Shown here in pieces: positions 42,366 to 52,700 of a stretch of DNA of 64,000 nt (position 1 is its first letter; each line of letters starts with the position of its first letter). Origin of the DNA: PoT sp049331405 (GTDB taxonomy: Bacteria > Planctomycetota > Planctomycetia > Isosphaerales > Isosphaeraceae). The stretch spans positions 7,812,001-7,876,000 of the forward strand of contig NZ_CP186274.1 in the NCBI RefSeq assembly GCF_049331405.1. The letters are read 5' to 3'. A program made the translations under genes and the position numbers. The notes beneath the pieces were generated by a model that made no database searches, was not told where the DNA came from, and worked only from the letters and a program-made list of their open reading frames with translations.

Positions 42366-45218
42366 ATGTCCACGAACGCGAAACCGTACAAAGATACGCT
42401 GAACCTCCCGGTCACTCGCTTCGACATGAAGGCGAACCTGACCACGCGCGAACCCAAGATCCAGCAGCGCTGGCAGGACGCGAATCTTTACGCCCAGATT
42501 CGCAACGCACGCGAGGGGCGAGAACGCCGTGTCCTGCATGACGGCCCCCCCTACGCCAACGGCGAGATCCACATGGGGCACCTCCTGAACAAGGTACTCA
42601 AGGACATCGTCGTCCGCTCCTTCAACATGCAAGGGTTCGACAGTCCCTACGTCCCCGGCTGGGACTGCCACGGGCTGCCGATCGAGCACAAGGTCATGAA
42701 GGACCTCGGCTCGAAGGGTGCCTCGAAGACGCATGCCGAGATCCGCTCGCTCTGCCAGGCGGAGGCCCTCAAATGGGTGGATGTCCAGCGGCAGCAGTTC
42801 AAGCGGCTGGGCGTCGGCGGAGACTGGGAGAACCCCTACCTCACGCTCGACCCCCGCTACGAGGCTGGTATCCTCGACGTCCTCGGCGACCTCCTTGAAC
42901 GCGGCTATGTCTTCCGCCAGCTCAAGCCGATCCACTGGTGCATGACCGATCGGACGGCCCTCGCCGAGGCCGAGCTCGAGTATCACGACGAGACCTCGTC
43001 GAGCATCTACGTCAACTTCCCGGTCGTCTCGGGTCTGCCCGAATCCTGGGGAGCCGGGCCCTGGCACGTCATGATCTGGACGACGACGCCGTGGACCCTC
43101 CCGGCCAACGTCGCGATCGCCGCACACCCGAGCCTGACCTATGTCGGCATCGAGTACCTCGATCCGACGAGCGGGCAACCGGTCCACACCGTCCTCGCCG
43201 CAGAACTCGTCGCCAAGGTGATGGCGATGCGCGAAGTCACGCAATTCCGCGAAGTCGGGCGATGCACGGGCAAGGAGCTCGAGCATGTCCAATACAAGCA
43301 TCCGTTCATCGAACGGATGAGCCCGATCGTGCTGGCCGAGTACGTCACCATAGAGGACGGTACCGGCCTGGTCCACACCGCGCCGGGTCACGGTACTGAG
43401 GACTATCAGACGGGTCGTAATTATGGCCTACCCACCCTGAGCCCGGTTGATGCCTCGGGTCGATTCACCTCGGAGGCTCCGGAATTCCTGGTCGGCAAGG
43501 GGGTCTTCGCGGCGAATCCCGAGATCGTCACCTTGCTTCGCGAGTCGGGGCATCTGTTCCACCACCTCAACTTCCTGCACAGCTACCCGCACTGCTGGCG
43601 GTGCAAGAAGCCTGTGATCTTCCGAGCGACCGAACAGTGGTTCATCGCCGTCGATCACGACAACCTCCGAGCCGAGACCCTCAAGCAGATCGACGCAGTG
43701 CGCTGGCTCCCGGGCTGGGGCAAGTCGCGGATCGATGCGATGGTTTCCCTGCGCCCCGACTGGTGCATCAGCCGCCAGCGAGCCTGGGGTGTCCCCATCC
43801 CGGCGCTCGGCTGCAAGGCCTGCGGAAGTCAGCTCCTCACGGCAGAAACCGTCCGGCATTTCCGCGACCTCTTCCGCCAGGAAGGGGCCGACGCCTGGTA
43901 CACGAAGCCGGTCGAGGAGATCCTGCCTCCGGGCGCGACCTGCCCCAAGTGTGGCGGTAAGGATTTCCAGAAAGAGGGCGACATCCTCGACGTCTGGTTC
44001 GAGTCCGGCTCGAGCCATCGCGGCGTGCTGGCCCAGGGCTTCGAGCTCGGATATCCGGCGTACATGTACCTGGAAGGATCCGACCAGCACCGAGGCTGGT
44101 TCCAGTCCTCCATCCTGACGGCCGTCGGGACGACCGGCCGGGCCCCCTTTGAAAACGTCCTCACCCACGGGTTCGTGGTGACGGCCGAAGGGGCCAAGAT
44201 GTCGAAGTCCGGCGGCAACGCCATCTCGGCCGTGAAGTCGTCTGAGCAATATGGAGCCGACGTCCTGCGGCTCTACGTGGCGAGCATGGACTACGCTGAC
44301 GACGTGCGGATGAGCGAGCGTGGCATCAAAGAGATGTCGGAGTCGTACCGCAAGATCCGCAACACGTTCCGCTACCTGCTGGGCAACCTCGAGGATTACG
44401 CCCATCCCGAATTCCTCGAGATCCCCCGCGACGCGCTCCACGAGATCGACCGCTGGGCCTTGCAGCAGTTAAACCGGCTGATCGTCGACGTCGTGAAGGC
44501 GTATCAGGAATTCGAGTTCTATCGCGTCTATCAGCGGATCTACCAGTTCTGCTCCGTCGATCTGTCCAGCTTCTACCTCGACGTCCTCAAGGATCGCCTG
44601 TACGCCGAGGCTCCCAAGGGGAACGACAGGAAGGCCGCGCAGTTCGTCATGGCGAAACTGCACAGCGTCTTGACGCGCTTGCTCGCCCCGCTGATCCCGC
44701 ACACGGCCGAGGAGATCTGGGACTTCACGCCGCCGTCGGCGGAGAAGCTCGAAAGCGTCCACCTCACCGAATGGCCCGCTCCCGAACCGGAGTGGGACAC
44801 GGGCGACGGGCGGCCGAAATTGCCCTGGGACGCGATCCTCGATTACCGCGCCGAGATCCTGAAAGGGCTCGAGAAACTCCGGGCCGCGAAGATCATCGGG
44901 AGCAGCCAGGAAGCCCTGGTCACGCTCGGCAGCGACGACCCGCAAGAGTCGGAACTCCTGAAGTCCCTGCGTTCGACGCTCGAGACCGTCTGCATCGTCT
45001 CGGAGATCCGCCTGGAATCAGAACGACCGGCGGAGGCGACCACCCTCGTCGAGCGGCCGAAGTCCTGGGTCTATGCCGTCCGATCCTCGCATGCGAAATG
45101 CGAGCGGTGCTGGAACCTGCGACCGACGGTCGGCCAGAGCGTGGACCATCCGACGCTTTGCGAGCGTTGCACCCAAGTCGTTTCATCCCTTCCCGGCTTC
45201 GCGGGTGCATCCCAATGA
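42366..45218 (+). CDS. ileS: Isoleucyl-tRNA synthetase
   Basis: 950 residues, standard length. The class I signature is HMGH (near 65-68) in place of HIGH, and AKMSKSGGN near 611 is the KMSKS loop. The connecting editing domain and the class I anticodon-binding helices (EIDRWALQQLNRL onward) follow. The C-terminus has the zinc motif CERCWNLRP...CERC that holds the tRNA acceptor end. It charges tRNA-Ile with isoleucine and removes misactivated valine. The 198-bp leader has a hairpin but no T-box. The next gene, a WecA-like transferase, starts 58 bp after the stop and may be cotranscribed. Confidence 0.97.
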   Translation: MSTNAKPYKDTLNLPVTRFDMKANLTTREPKIQQRWQDANLYAQIRNAREGRERRVLHDGPPYANGEIHMGHLLNKVLKDIVVRSFNMQGFDSPYVPGWDCHGLPIEHKVMKDLGSKGASKTHAEIRSLCQAEALKWVDVQRQQFKRLGVGGDWENPYLTLDPRYEAGILDVLGDLLERGYVFRQLKPIHWCMTDRTALAEAELEYHDETSSSIYVNFPVVSGLPESWGAGPWHVMIWTTTPWTLPANVAIAAHPSLTYVGIEYLDPTSGQPVHTVLAAELVAKVMAMREVTQFREVGRCTGKELEHVQYKHPFIERMSPIVLAEYVTIEDGTGLVHTAPGHGTEDYQTGRNYGLPTLSPVDASGRFTSEAPEFLVGKGVFAANPEIVTLLRESGHLFHHLNFLHSYPHCWRCKKPVIFRATEQWFIAVDHDNLRAETLKQIDAVRWLPGWGKSRIDAMVSLRPDWCISRQRAWGVPIPALGCKACGSQLLTAETVRHFRDLFRQEGADAWYTKPVEEILPPGATCPKCGGKDFQKEGDILDVWFESGSSHRGVLAQGFELGYPAYMYLEGSDQHRGWFQSSILTAVGTTGRAPFENVLTHGFVVTAEGAKMSKSGGNAISAVKSSEQYGADVLRLYVASMDYADDVRMSERGIKEMSESYRKIRNTFRYLLGNLEDYAHPEFLEIPRDALHEIDRWALQQLNRLIVDVVKAYQEFEFYRVYQRIYQFCSVDLSSFYLDVLKDRLYAEAPKGNDRKAAQFVMAKLHSVLTRLLAPLIPHTAEEIWDFTPPSAEKLESVHLTEWPAPEPEWDTGDGRPKLPWDAILDYRAEILKGLEKLRAAKIIGSSQEALVTLGSDDPQESELLKSLRSTLETVCIVSEIRLESERPAEATTLVERPKSWVYAVRSSHAKCERCWNLRPTVGQSVDHPTLCERCTQVVSSLPGFAGASQ

Positions 45219-45276
45219 GGATCGACCTCGCGAGAACGTCCCGTGATCGGGGCGGACGCCGGGTGGGGAGTATCCA

Positions 45277-46449
45277 ATGCGAGTGAGCGATCCGGTCATC
45301 ATGGGGGCCCTCGGATTTAGCCTGGCCCTCTCGGCGTTCCTCCTCAGCACGTGTCTTTGCGCCGTCATGAGGGTCGTCAGTCCCAAGATTGGGTTGATCG
45401 ACTCTCCGGGCGGGCACAAGGGGCATAAGAAGCCGACCCCTCTTGGTGGAGGCGTGGCGATCTGGCTGACCACCGTGATCGTGGTTGGCATTGGCTTCGT
45501 GGTGGCTGATGTCGATGGTGGCTTGCTCCCGGCCGCCTTGCTCAAGCACCTGGGCGGGATTCACGAGCGTGCGCGAGAACTCATCCTCATCCTGGCCCTC
45601 GCGACGATCGTGATGGGGATGGGCCTCCTCGACGATCGATTCACGCTCGGCTGGCGGATCAGGCTCGGGGTCCAGGTCGGACTGGCGCTGACTTTGGTCC
45701 TTCTCGGTGGACTGCGTGTCACGCTCTTCTGGCCGTTCTCGCACCCCATCGTCGGAGGCGCTATCACGGTCCTCTGGATCGTCGGGCTGACCAACGCCTT
45801 CAACATGCTCGACAACATGGACGGGCTTTCGGCCGGCGTGGGTCTCGTGGCGTCGGCGCTTTTCGCCGGGGCTCAACTCGCCGTCGGCAGCCTCTTCGCG
45901 CCCGGCGTCTTGCTCGTCCTGGTCGGGGCACTCGCCGGGTTCCTCATCCACAATCGATACCCCGCGCGGATCTTCATGGGGGATGCCGGGAGCAATTTCC
46001 TTGGCTTCCTCCTCGGCTCGTTGACGGTGGCGGGGACTTACTATCGCTACAACTCCGGCCTCTCTCCATATAGCGTGCTGTCCCCATTGCTCGTCATGGC
46101 CGTACCCCTCTATGACTCGATTTCAGTGATCGTGATCCGCCTGCGCGAGGGTCGGAGCCCATTCCTAGGAGACCGGCGACACTTTTCGCACCGGCTCGTC
46201 GACCGCGGCTTGACGCCGCCGCAGGCGGTACGCACGATTGATTTAGTCACCCTGGCGAGCGGTCTCGGGGCACTCCTACTCCATAGCCTCGACGCGTTTG
46301 GAGCGTGCGTGGTCGTGGGCCAGACGCTTTGCCTGCTGGGCGTGGTGGCGATCCTGGAAGTCTCATCCCCTCGACCGGAGCGCGTCCATGCCGAGGCGAA
46401 ACGCATCGCCGACATCCCATCCGAGACCGGCGCCAGTACCGAGGCCTGA
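45277..46449 (+). CDS. Undecaprenyl-phosphate sugar-1-phosphate transferase (WecA/TagO/MraY family)
   Basis: 390 residues with about ten membrane helices. Catalytic motifs are GLLDDRFTLGW (Asp pair near 113-114), NAFNMLDNMDGLSAG (near 170-184) and the HNRYPARIFMGDAGSNFLG loop (near 226-244), the WecA/TagO pattern. It moves a sugar phosphate (typically N-acetylglucosamine phosphate) from UDP-sugar to undecaprenyl phosphate on the cytoplasmic face, starting assembly of a surface glycan. It overlaps the following O-antigen-ligase-like gene by 62 bp, which places both in one surface polysaccharide step. MraY itself is less likely because a short loop replaces the MraY-specific signature. Confidence 0.9.
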   Translation: MRVSDPVIMGALGFSLALSAFLLSTCLCAVMRVVSPKIGLIDSPGGHKGHKKPTPLGGGVAIWLTTVIVVGIGFVVADVDGGLLPAALLKHLGGIHERARELILILALATIVMGMGLLDDRFTLGWRIRLGVQVGLALTLVLLGGLRVTLFWPFSHPIVGGAITVLWIVGLTNAFNMLDNMDGLSAGVGLVASALFAGAQLAVGSLFAPGVLLVLVGALAGFLIHNRYPARIFMGDAGSNFLGFLLGSLTVAGTYYRYNSGLSPYSVLSPLLVMAVPLYDSISVIVIRLREGRSPFLGDRRHFSHRLVDRGLTPPQAVRTIDLVTLASGLGALLLHSLDAFGACVVVGQTLCLLGVVAILEVSSPRPERVHAEAKRIADIPSETGASTEA

Positions 46450-48772
46450 ACCGCAGGAACCGGACTCCGACGCCGAATTCGGTCGCTGGCTCGGCGAGCG
46501 CGTGCGTCGCGTGGCCCTCGGCCTCACCGCCCTGCTCCTTACTGCGCGGGTCTACTGGCCCGGCGAGCCCGACCTCAAGTACGAGGCAGGAACCGGCCTG
46601 ACCTGGGACCTTGCGATCCTGATCACAAGTGGCATCGCGGTTGCCGCTTCGCTCATCGGCGGCAAGTTTCGGGTCCGATTCTCATGGGTCGACGTCACGG
46701 TCCTCGGCCTGATGTTCCTCGTCGGCTTGAGTACCGCGCAAGCCGTCGACCGCCGGCCTGCAATTAACCTCGCATGGGATTGGGGCGCGCTCGGCGTGCT
46801 CTACATGCTCGTGCGCAACGTGCCCAGGACCCGCGGCGAGTCGAACGCCCTCGCCGCAGCGCTCGTGGCGACAGCCGTGGCCGTCTCCTTCTACGGGCTC
46901 TATCAGATCACCGTCGAACTGCCGAAGATGCGAGCCGACTACAGAGCCAACAAGGCCCAGCGGCTGCAACTTCTCGGCATCACCCCAGGCTCCGCCGCCC
47001 AGTACCTGTTCGAAAAGCGACTCAACGAATCGAACGAGCCGACAGCAACGTTCGCGCTAACGAACTCGCTTGCCGGGTTCCTCCTGATCCCGTTCGTCCT
47101 GATCCTCAGCCAGGGCTGGGAGAACCTGATCCGCAGGAAAGACCCCTCGGCCAAAGGTTCTCCCTGGCCGGGGCTCTCACTGGCGTTACTGCCGACGCTC
47201 CTCGTCGCCGTCTGCTTCCTGTTCACGAAGAGCCGGAGTGCCACCGTTGGAGTCGCCGTGGCCCTGGCCGTCCTCGCGTTCAGGGAGCGTCGCCGGGTGA
47301 AGACGAGCACCCTGGCCTTGGCGGGTCTCGCCGGCGCGGGCGTGCTGACCTTGCTGATCATGGTCGGTCTGGCGAGCAAACAACTCGACATCCTGGTCCT
47401 CACCCAATCGACCAAGTCTTTGCGATATCGCTGGGAGTACTGGGTCGGCGCCTGGGGCGTCATCACCGAGAGCAGCAATGCGTTCTGGAAGGGACATGGA
47501 CCGGGGAATTTCACCTCGTCCTACCTCAAGTACAAGCTGCCCGAGTCGAGCGAAGAGATCTTCGACCCCCACAATTGCCTCCTCGAAGTCTGGTCCACGG
47601 CCGGGACACCGGCGATGGTGCTGTTCGTCCTCTCGATTGGGCTCGCGCTTCACGAGATGTTCGGGGCGAGCTCGAAATCGCTCGCATCGGCCAACAAGGC
47701 CAAGGATTCTGCAGATCCATTGGATCGAGACGCCGCCCCCCCTGCCCGATCCTACTGGGTTGTGGCCTGGGGAGCGGTCGGATTGCTCGCTGCGATGGGC
47801 CTCGGACGGCTCAACCCATTCGAGGGCGATGTCTTCGACCGCATCCTCCTCCTTGGCGGAGGCTGGCTCCTGGCCATCCTGCTCGGCGCAACGCTCTGGC
47901 GACGATTGCCCATCACGGCGGCCGCCATCGGTGCGGGTGTGCTGGGCCTAACCATCAACCTGCTCGCGGCAGGCGGGATCGGGATCAGCTCGGTCGCCAT
48001 GATGCTCTGGGTCGGGATCGCGCTCGGGTTGAACCTACGCGAAGACCGTTGGTGTGGTCAGCTTCAAACCCGGGGCGGTCGACTTCCTGCGTTCGCTCCG
48101 GCAATCGTCTGGGCCGCGCTGATCGGTACGTTTTGCGGCGCCGTCTTGCCTTTCTGGAGATCGGAGGCTGAGGCCAACGAGGCACGTGAAGCCTTGATGA
48201 GCCGCCCGCCCCAGTTCGAGCGAGCTGAAGCTGCCTTCATTCGCGCGATCGCTGCCGATCCCCTCAGCACTAATCCCTACTTGGGACTGGCACAAGAGAA
48301 GATGGACGAGTGGTTGACACGGGGAGCCAAGATCGAGGACCAGCGCTGGATGATCATCCCCGACATCCTGGCAGATGCGATGGTGAAGCCGCGAAGCCCG
48401 ATGTCCTGGACGCTCCACCAGTATCGTGCGAACGTCATTCGTACCCTGGTGGCTCGAATTGGCAGCCAGATGAAGCCCAAGGAGATGCTCAAGAGCCAGG
48501 GCAACATCGTCAAGTCTTTGCGCGAAGCCTCGCTCCTCTATCCCACAAACGCCTCGCTTCACGCCGAGCTTGCCCTGGCCTCCGCCGACATCGGCATGTA
48601 CGCGGATGCCGTTGCCGAAGCGAAGGAAGCCTTGAAATACCATAAGCTCACCCCTCACGACGACAAGAAGCTTCCGAAGCCGATCCGACTCGCCATCGAG
48701 GAGCAGTTGCCGAAATGGGAACAAATGGCACCGGGCGGCATCCCTCAAGCCGTGAAGCCCAAGAAACAATAA
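46388..48772 (+). CDS. O-antigen ligase-like membrane protein with C-terminal TPR-like region
   Basis: 794 residues. It has a short polar N-terminus, then about ten membrane segments. The Wzy_C/O-antigen ligase core lies near residues 300-420, with the periplasmic loop KSLRYRWEYWVGAWGVI and HNCLLEVWSTAGTPAMV. Residues about 600-794 are soluble and helical (ERAEAAFIRAIAADPLSTNPYLGLAQ, ASADIGMYADAVAEAKEAL), resembling tetratricopeptide repeats. Such proteins join or polymerise sugars on a lipid carrier. Start: ATG 46388 with GGAG ahead; a longer frame from 46298 overlaps the transferase gene further. Adjacent to the sugar-phosphate transferase, so it likely acts in the same glycan pathway. Confidence 0.85.
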   Translation: MPRRNASPTSHPRPAPVPRPEPQEPDSDAEFGRWLGERVRRVALGLTALLLTARVYWPGEPDLKYEAGTGLTWDLAILITSGIAVAASLIGGKFRVRFSWVDVTVLGLMFLVGLSTAQAVDRRPAINLAWDWGALGVLYMLVRNVPRTRGESNALAAALVATAVAVSFYGLYQITVELPKMRADYRANKAQRLQLLGITPGSAAQYLFEKRLNESNEPTATFALTNSLAGFLLIPFVLILSQGWENLIRRKDPSAKGSPWPGLSLALLPTLLVAVCFLFTKSRSATVGVAVALAVLAFRERRRVKTSTLALAGLAGAGVLTLLIMVGLASKQLDILVLTQSTKSLRYRWEYWVGAWGVITESSNAFWKGHGPGNFTSSYLKYKLPESSEEIFDPHNCLLEVWSTAGTPAMVLFVLSIGLALHEMFGASSKSLASANKAKDSADPLDRDAAPPARSYWVVAWGAVGLLAAMGLGRLNPFEGDVFDRILLLGGGWLLAILLGATLWRRLPITAAAIGAGVLGLTINLLAAGGIGISSVAMMLWVGIALGLNLREDRWCGQLQTRGGRLPAFAPAIVWAALIGTFCGAVLPFWRSEAEANEAREALMSRPPQFERAEAAFIRAIAADPLSTNPYLGLAQEKMDEWLTRGAKIEDQRWMIIPDILADAMVKPRSPMSWTLHQYRANVIRTLVARIGSQMKPKEMLKSQGNIVKSLREASLLYPTNASLHAELALASADIGMYADAVAEAKEALKYHKLTPHDDKKLPKPIRLAIEEQLPKWEQMAPGGIPQAVKPKKQ

Positions 48773-48814
48773 GGTTTCCGCCAAACCTCGAATAACCTTG
48801 ATCCGAACCCGAGG

Positions 48815-48844
48815 CCCCGGCGCATCGCACGCAATGCGCCGGGG
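48815..48844 (+). terminator. GC-rich hairpin after the O-antigen ligase-like gene
   Basis: An 11-bp perfect stem CCCCGGCGCAT/ATGCGCCGGGG with an 8-base loop, 42 bases past the stop and followed by ATTCCTTCATT. It ends the ileS/glycan transcript. Confidence 0.7.
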
Positions 48845-49061
48845 ATTCCTTCATTGATGGCGTTCGCATATCCTCCTCAGCGTCGAAATGAAGGATACAG
48901 ATCGCCCCCATCTGTCGGCCCTTTCACTTGAACCGTCGGAGATCGTGTCGGGGTAAGATCGGGTTCGGTTTCCTTTTCGGTCCGAGACGACGGCGTGTTG
49001 CCTTGCCGCTCGCCAACGATCGTGAAGCGTTGACCGGGTTCAGAACTGAAGGAGGATGGAG

Positions 49062-49496
49062 ATGCAGCGAGTCACTTACCTCGTGTTCGCGTTAGTCCTC
49101 GCAATCTCGTCGACCACCTGGAGCGATAAGCCAAAGGACGACAAACTCGACGGCACCTGGCTCCCAGCCTCTGCGGAGCTTGGTGGTAAGACGTTCCCAG
49201 ACGAGGTTCGCAAGTCCATCAGGCTCGAGATCAAGGATGACGGGTACACGGTGACGGTCGGGAAGGAAATCGATCGAGGCACCTGCAAGCTCAACCCGGC
49301 GGCCAAGCCGAAAACCCTGGACGTCTTCGGGCTCGAGGGACCGAACAAGGGTAGGACGATCCTCGCGATCTACGAACGGGACGGCGATTCACTACGGGTT
49401 TGCTACGACCTCGGTGGAAAGAGTCGACCAACTGAGTTCAAGACGACGGAGGGTACTCTGCTCTTCCTCGTAGAGTACAAACTGCAAAAACCCTGA
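49062..49496 (+). CDS. TIGR03067-family secreted protein
   Basis: 144 residues with a signal peptide (core VTYLVFALVLAISSTTWS). The mature part, DKLDGTWLPASAELGGKTFPDE ... FKTTEGTLLFLVEYKLQK, matches the planctomycete lipocalin-like TIGR03067 domain of unknown function. Start: AAGGAGG (49049-49055) abuts an ATG at 49056 with no spacing but lies six bases from the ATG at 49062, so the second ATG is the likelier start (the first would add only Met-Glu). It is flanked by hairpins on both sides, suggesting a single-gene transcript. Confidence 0.85.
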   Translation: MQRVTYLVFALVLAISSTTWSDKPKDDKLDGTWLPASAELGGKTFPDEVRKSIRLEIKDDGYTVTVGKEIDRGTCKLNPAAKPKTLDVFGLEGPNKGRTILAIYERDGDSLRVCYDLGGKSRPTEFKTTEGTLLFLVEYKLQKP

Positions 49497-49614
49497 TGTG
49501 ATTGTTCTCTATTAACTTCAATCACTCATGCCTGAACAAATCAAATTCAGAGGAGACGGGACTCGTTGCATGGCTTCCTGAGCTCTCCCCGTTCAAATCA
49601 TCGCAGCAAAGAAC

Positions 49615-49652
49615 ATGGCCCGATGTGATGAAAGCTCATCACATCGGGCCAT
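49615..49652. terminator. Perfect 17-bp hairpin between convergent genes
   Basis: ATGGCCCGATGTGATGA (49615-49631) and its complement (49636-49652) with an AAGC spacer. It lies between the TIGR03067 stop (49496, plus) and the sedolisin stop (49712, minus), so it can serve both directions. Confidence 0.75.
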
Positions 49653-49711
49653 TGGATTAGATGCTTACACTCGCGACGTCTCGGCAATGGAGATTATCGT
49701 CGGGAATTGTC

Positions 49712-52700
49712 TCATCGCAGGAACCGGAAGGCTCGGGCGTTGAAACGGCCCTGGGCCATCAACGGCCGGTTCTGACCGAAGCGGAAGCGGGACAGGCTCA
49801 CGTAGCGAGCCGCCGCCTGCCGTTCCTGCAGCGAGATGTATTGCTCGGGGCCGGAGACCTCGCCGGCTGACACCGTGAACTCGGCCACGTAGTTCGGGTT
49901 GGGCGAATTGGTGGTCTGCGGGAAGGTCACGAAGGTCTTCTCGACCAGGGTGTTCCCGGCTCGGTCGGTCAATCCATTCGCGTTGATGGTCAGGACGTAG
50001 GTGCTCGCGGGCCGCCCCATACCGAGCGAGACGACCTCGGTGATGTCACCACTGCCGACTGCGCCTGGGACGAGCCTGATGCCCGTGATCGGCAGGTTCT
50101 GGGTAAACCGGCCCACGGACTGGAAGGTCACGTTGGCAGCGTTGGCCATCTGCGCCGCGTTCATGCCGCTGACGTCGTCATGCAGCGTGATCGAGAGGGT
50201 CCCCTGAGAAGGATCGAACTTCACCCCCTTCACCACCGGCCCGGTGGTGTCGACAACCAGGGCGTTCGACTGTAGCAGGTTCACCCCCTGGAGCGGCGTG
50301 CCCGAGGACGAATTCATGATCCCGAGGATCGCGTAGATGTTGTCGGACAGCCCGTTGCTGGTGATCGACCATGTCCCGGTGCTTCCGACCGAAGTCCCTC
50401 CGATCGCGATGCGGACATTTGGGGTCGACACCGGGATCGCGAAGAGTTGGATCGACGTCCCGGGCTGGGCGCTCCCCGTGAAGATCGGCGTGTTGTCCTT
50501 CGTGACGAGCGGGGCGTTCACGGCGCCGGCCAGCGGGCTGAGGACCTGGAACGCCCCCTTGGCCGTCGAGGAACTGCCGCCGGCATCTTTGACCGAGACC
50601 GAAACGGCCTTCGACCCCACGGTGCCGTAGGTGTTGGTCCCGATGACCTGGAAACGACCATTGCCCTGGCCCACGACTTGCCCGTTCGTGACGTGCCCAT
50701 CACCCCAGGTGATCTGGGCGACGAAGTCCGCCGCGGAGGAGTACGGGTTCGCGTCGGTGAAGTTGGCCACGATTCCGCCAAAGGCCTGGCCCTGAACCGC
50801 CGTGTTGTCGACGGCCGTAGCCTCGATGGCGGCGTCGAGGACCTTGGCAGTCACCGAGGCCTTGGCCGACTTCCCGAAGTCATCCGAGATCGTGACGGTT
50901 ATCGGGTAGGAACCCGCCATCTGATAAATCTCGGTCCCTTGAATACCGAACAAGCCCTGCCCGAGCGACACAACCGTCCCCTTGGACGAATCGCCATTGC
51001 CCCAGGAGATTGTCGCGGAGAAGGAGTTGGCGGAGGCGGTGGGTGCGTCGTGGAAGGTCGCAACTTGGCCACTGAAGGTCGATCCTTCCGTCAACGTGAT
51101 GGAGGTTCCGGAAATCGGCTCGATCGGGGCGTCCAGCACCGTCACGGTGCCGTTCAGGGTGAGGTTGCTGCCACCGATGTCGACCACCTTGACGGTGATC
51201 GGATAATTACCCGGCGTCACATACTGATTCGAGCTCGAGATCGAATACTTGCCCCCGCCGAGTGAGGTGATCGTCCCGATCGACGAATTCCCGTCGCCCC
51301 AAAGGATCGGGGCGATGAAGTCCGACACGCTCCCGAACGGGTTGCCATCAGTGAAGGTGGCGACTTCGCCCTCGAAGGTCGAACCTTCGGTCTGGGCGGG
51401 GATTGTTGCGATCGTACCCGTCAAGGGGGCATCGGCAATGGTCGCCGTCGAGGTGGCCGTCGCCTGGCTCCCCCCGGAGCTCGTGATCGTCACGGTGATC
51501 GTATACGTCCCCGCAAACGTGTAGATGTGCGAGCCCAACACGTTGAAGGTCGTACCGAGGCCATTCGGTTGCGTGATGATCCCGACGCTCGTATCCGGTG
51601 TCGTGGCCGTGCCATCGCCCCAGTCGATGGTCGCGCTCAAGTCGGTGAGAAGCTGGAAGGTATTGAGGTCGGCGAACGTGGCCACGACCGCTCCAGCCTG
51701 CCCCTCGGGCACGATGGTGGCCCCTTCCACCCCGGAGACGTCGAAGCCGCTCGGGCTGATCGGGGCGTCGTTGACGACGACGGTGCTCGTCACGGTCACC
51801 GAACTATCGCCGTTGTCCTTGATCGGGATCGTTATCTGAAACGTACCAGCCTGCTTGTAGACGTGATCCGCCTTGACGTCGTACACGGAGTTCCCGATTG
51901 CCGTGATCTGGGCCGTCGACGTGGTGCCATCGCCCCAGTCCACAAGGACCGTCGTGCCGAAGTCGGAGATCTTGCCCAGTGGGTTCTCGTCCTTGAATGA
52001 CCCGATCAAAGGTGCGGGATCGCCGGGCGCGACCAGGGGTTGACCGGCGTTCGAGGTCAACGATTCTGAGATCCCGGTCAGCTTCGCGTCCGCGATGATC
52101 GCCGTGCTCAGAGCGTCGGTCGTGCTGGTGCCGATGTCGCTGATCGAAATCTTGATCGTGTAGGTGCCGAACTCAGCATAAGTATGCGAGCCCGAGACCG
52201 TGTATGACCCGTTCCCATCGGAAGTGACCACACCGGTGGTCACGTCGGGGGTCGTCGTCGAGCCGTCGCCCCAATCAATTATCGCCGTGAACTGCGTCGC
52301 CGACGAGAAGGAATTGTCATCGGAGAAGGTCGCCACAGAGCCGGAGAACGCGGAGCCTTCCGTCGTATTGATGGTCTGGCCCTTCGAGGTCAGGGCCGCG
52401 TCGGCCACGATGGCGACACCCGCGATGACGGTCGTGCTACCGCCCACGTCCGTGATGGCGATGCTGACGTTGTACGTCCCCGCAAGGACATAGATGTTGG
52501 AACCGAAGATGTCGAACTGGCCCGCGGTCGTGCCGTTGGCCCGGACCGTCCCGGATGACTCACTGCCGTCACCCCAGGTAATATCGGCGGTGAAGTCCGA
52601 TGGCAGGGCGAAGACATTGGCATCGATGAAGGAGCCGACCAGGTCGTTGAAGTTGTCGCCTTCGGTCGTATTGATCGTGAAGCCGCTAATGGGAGTGAGT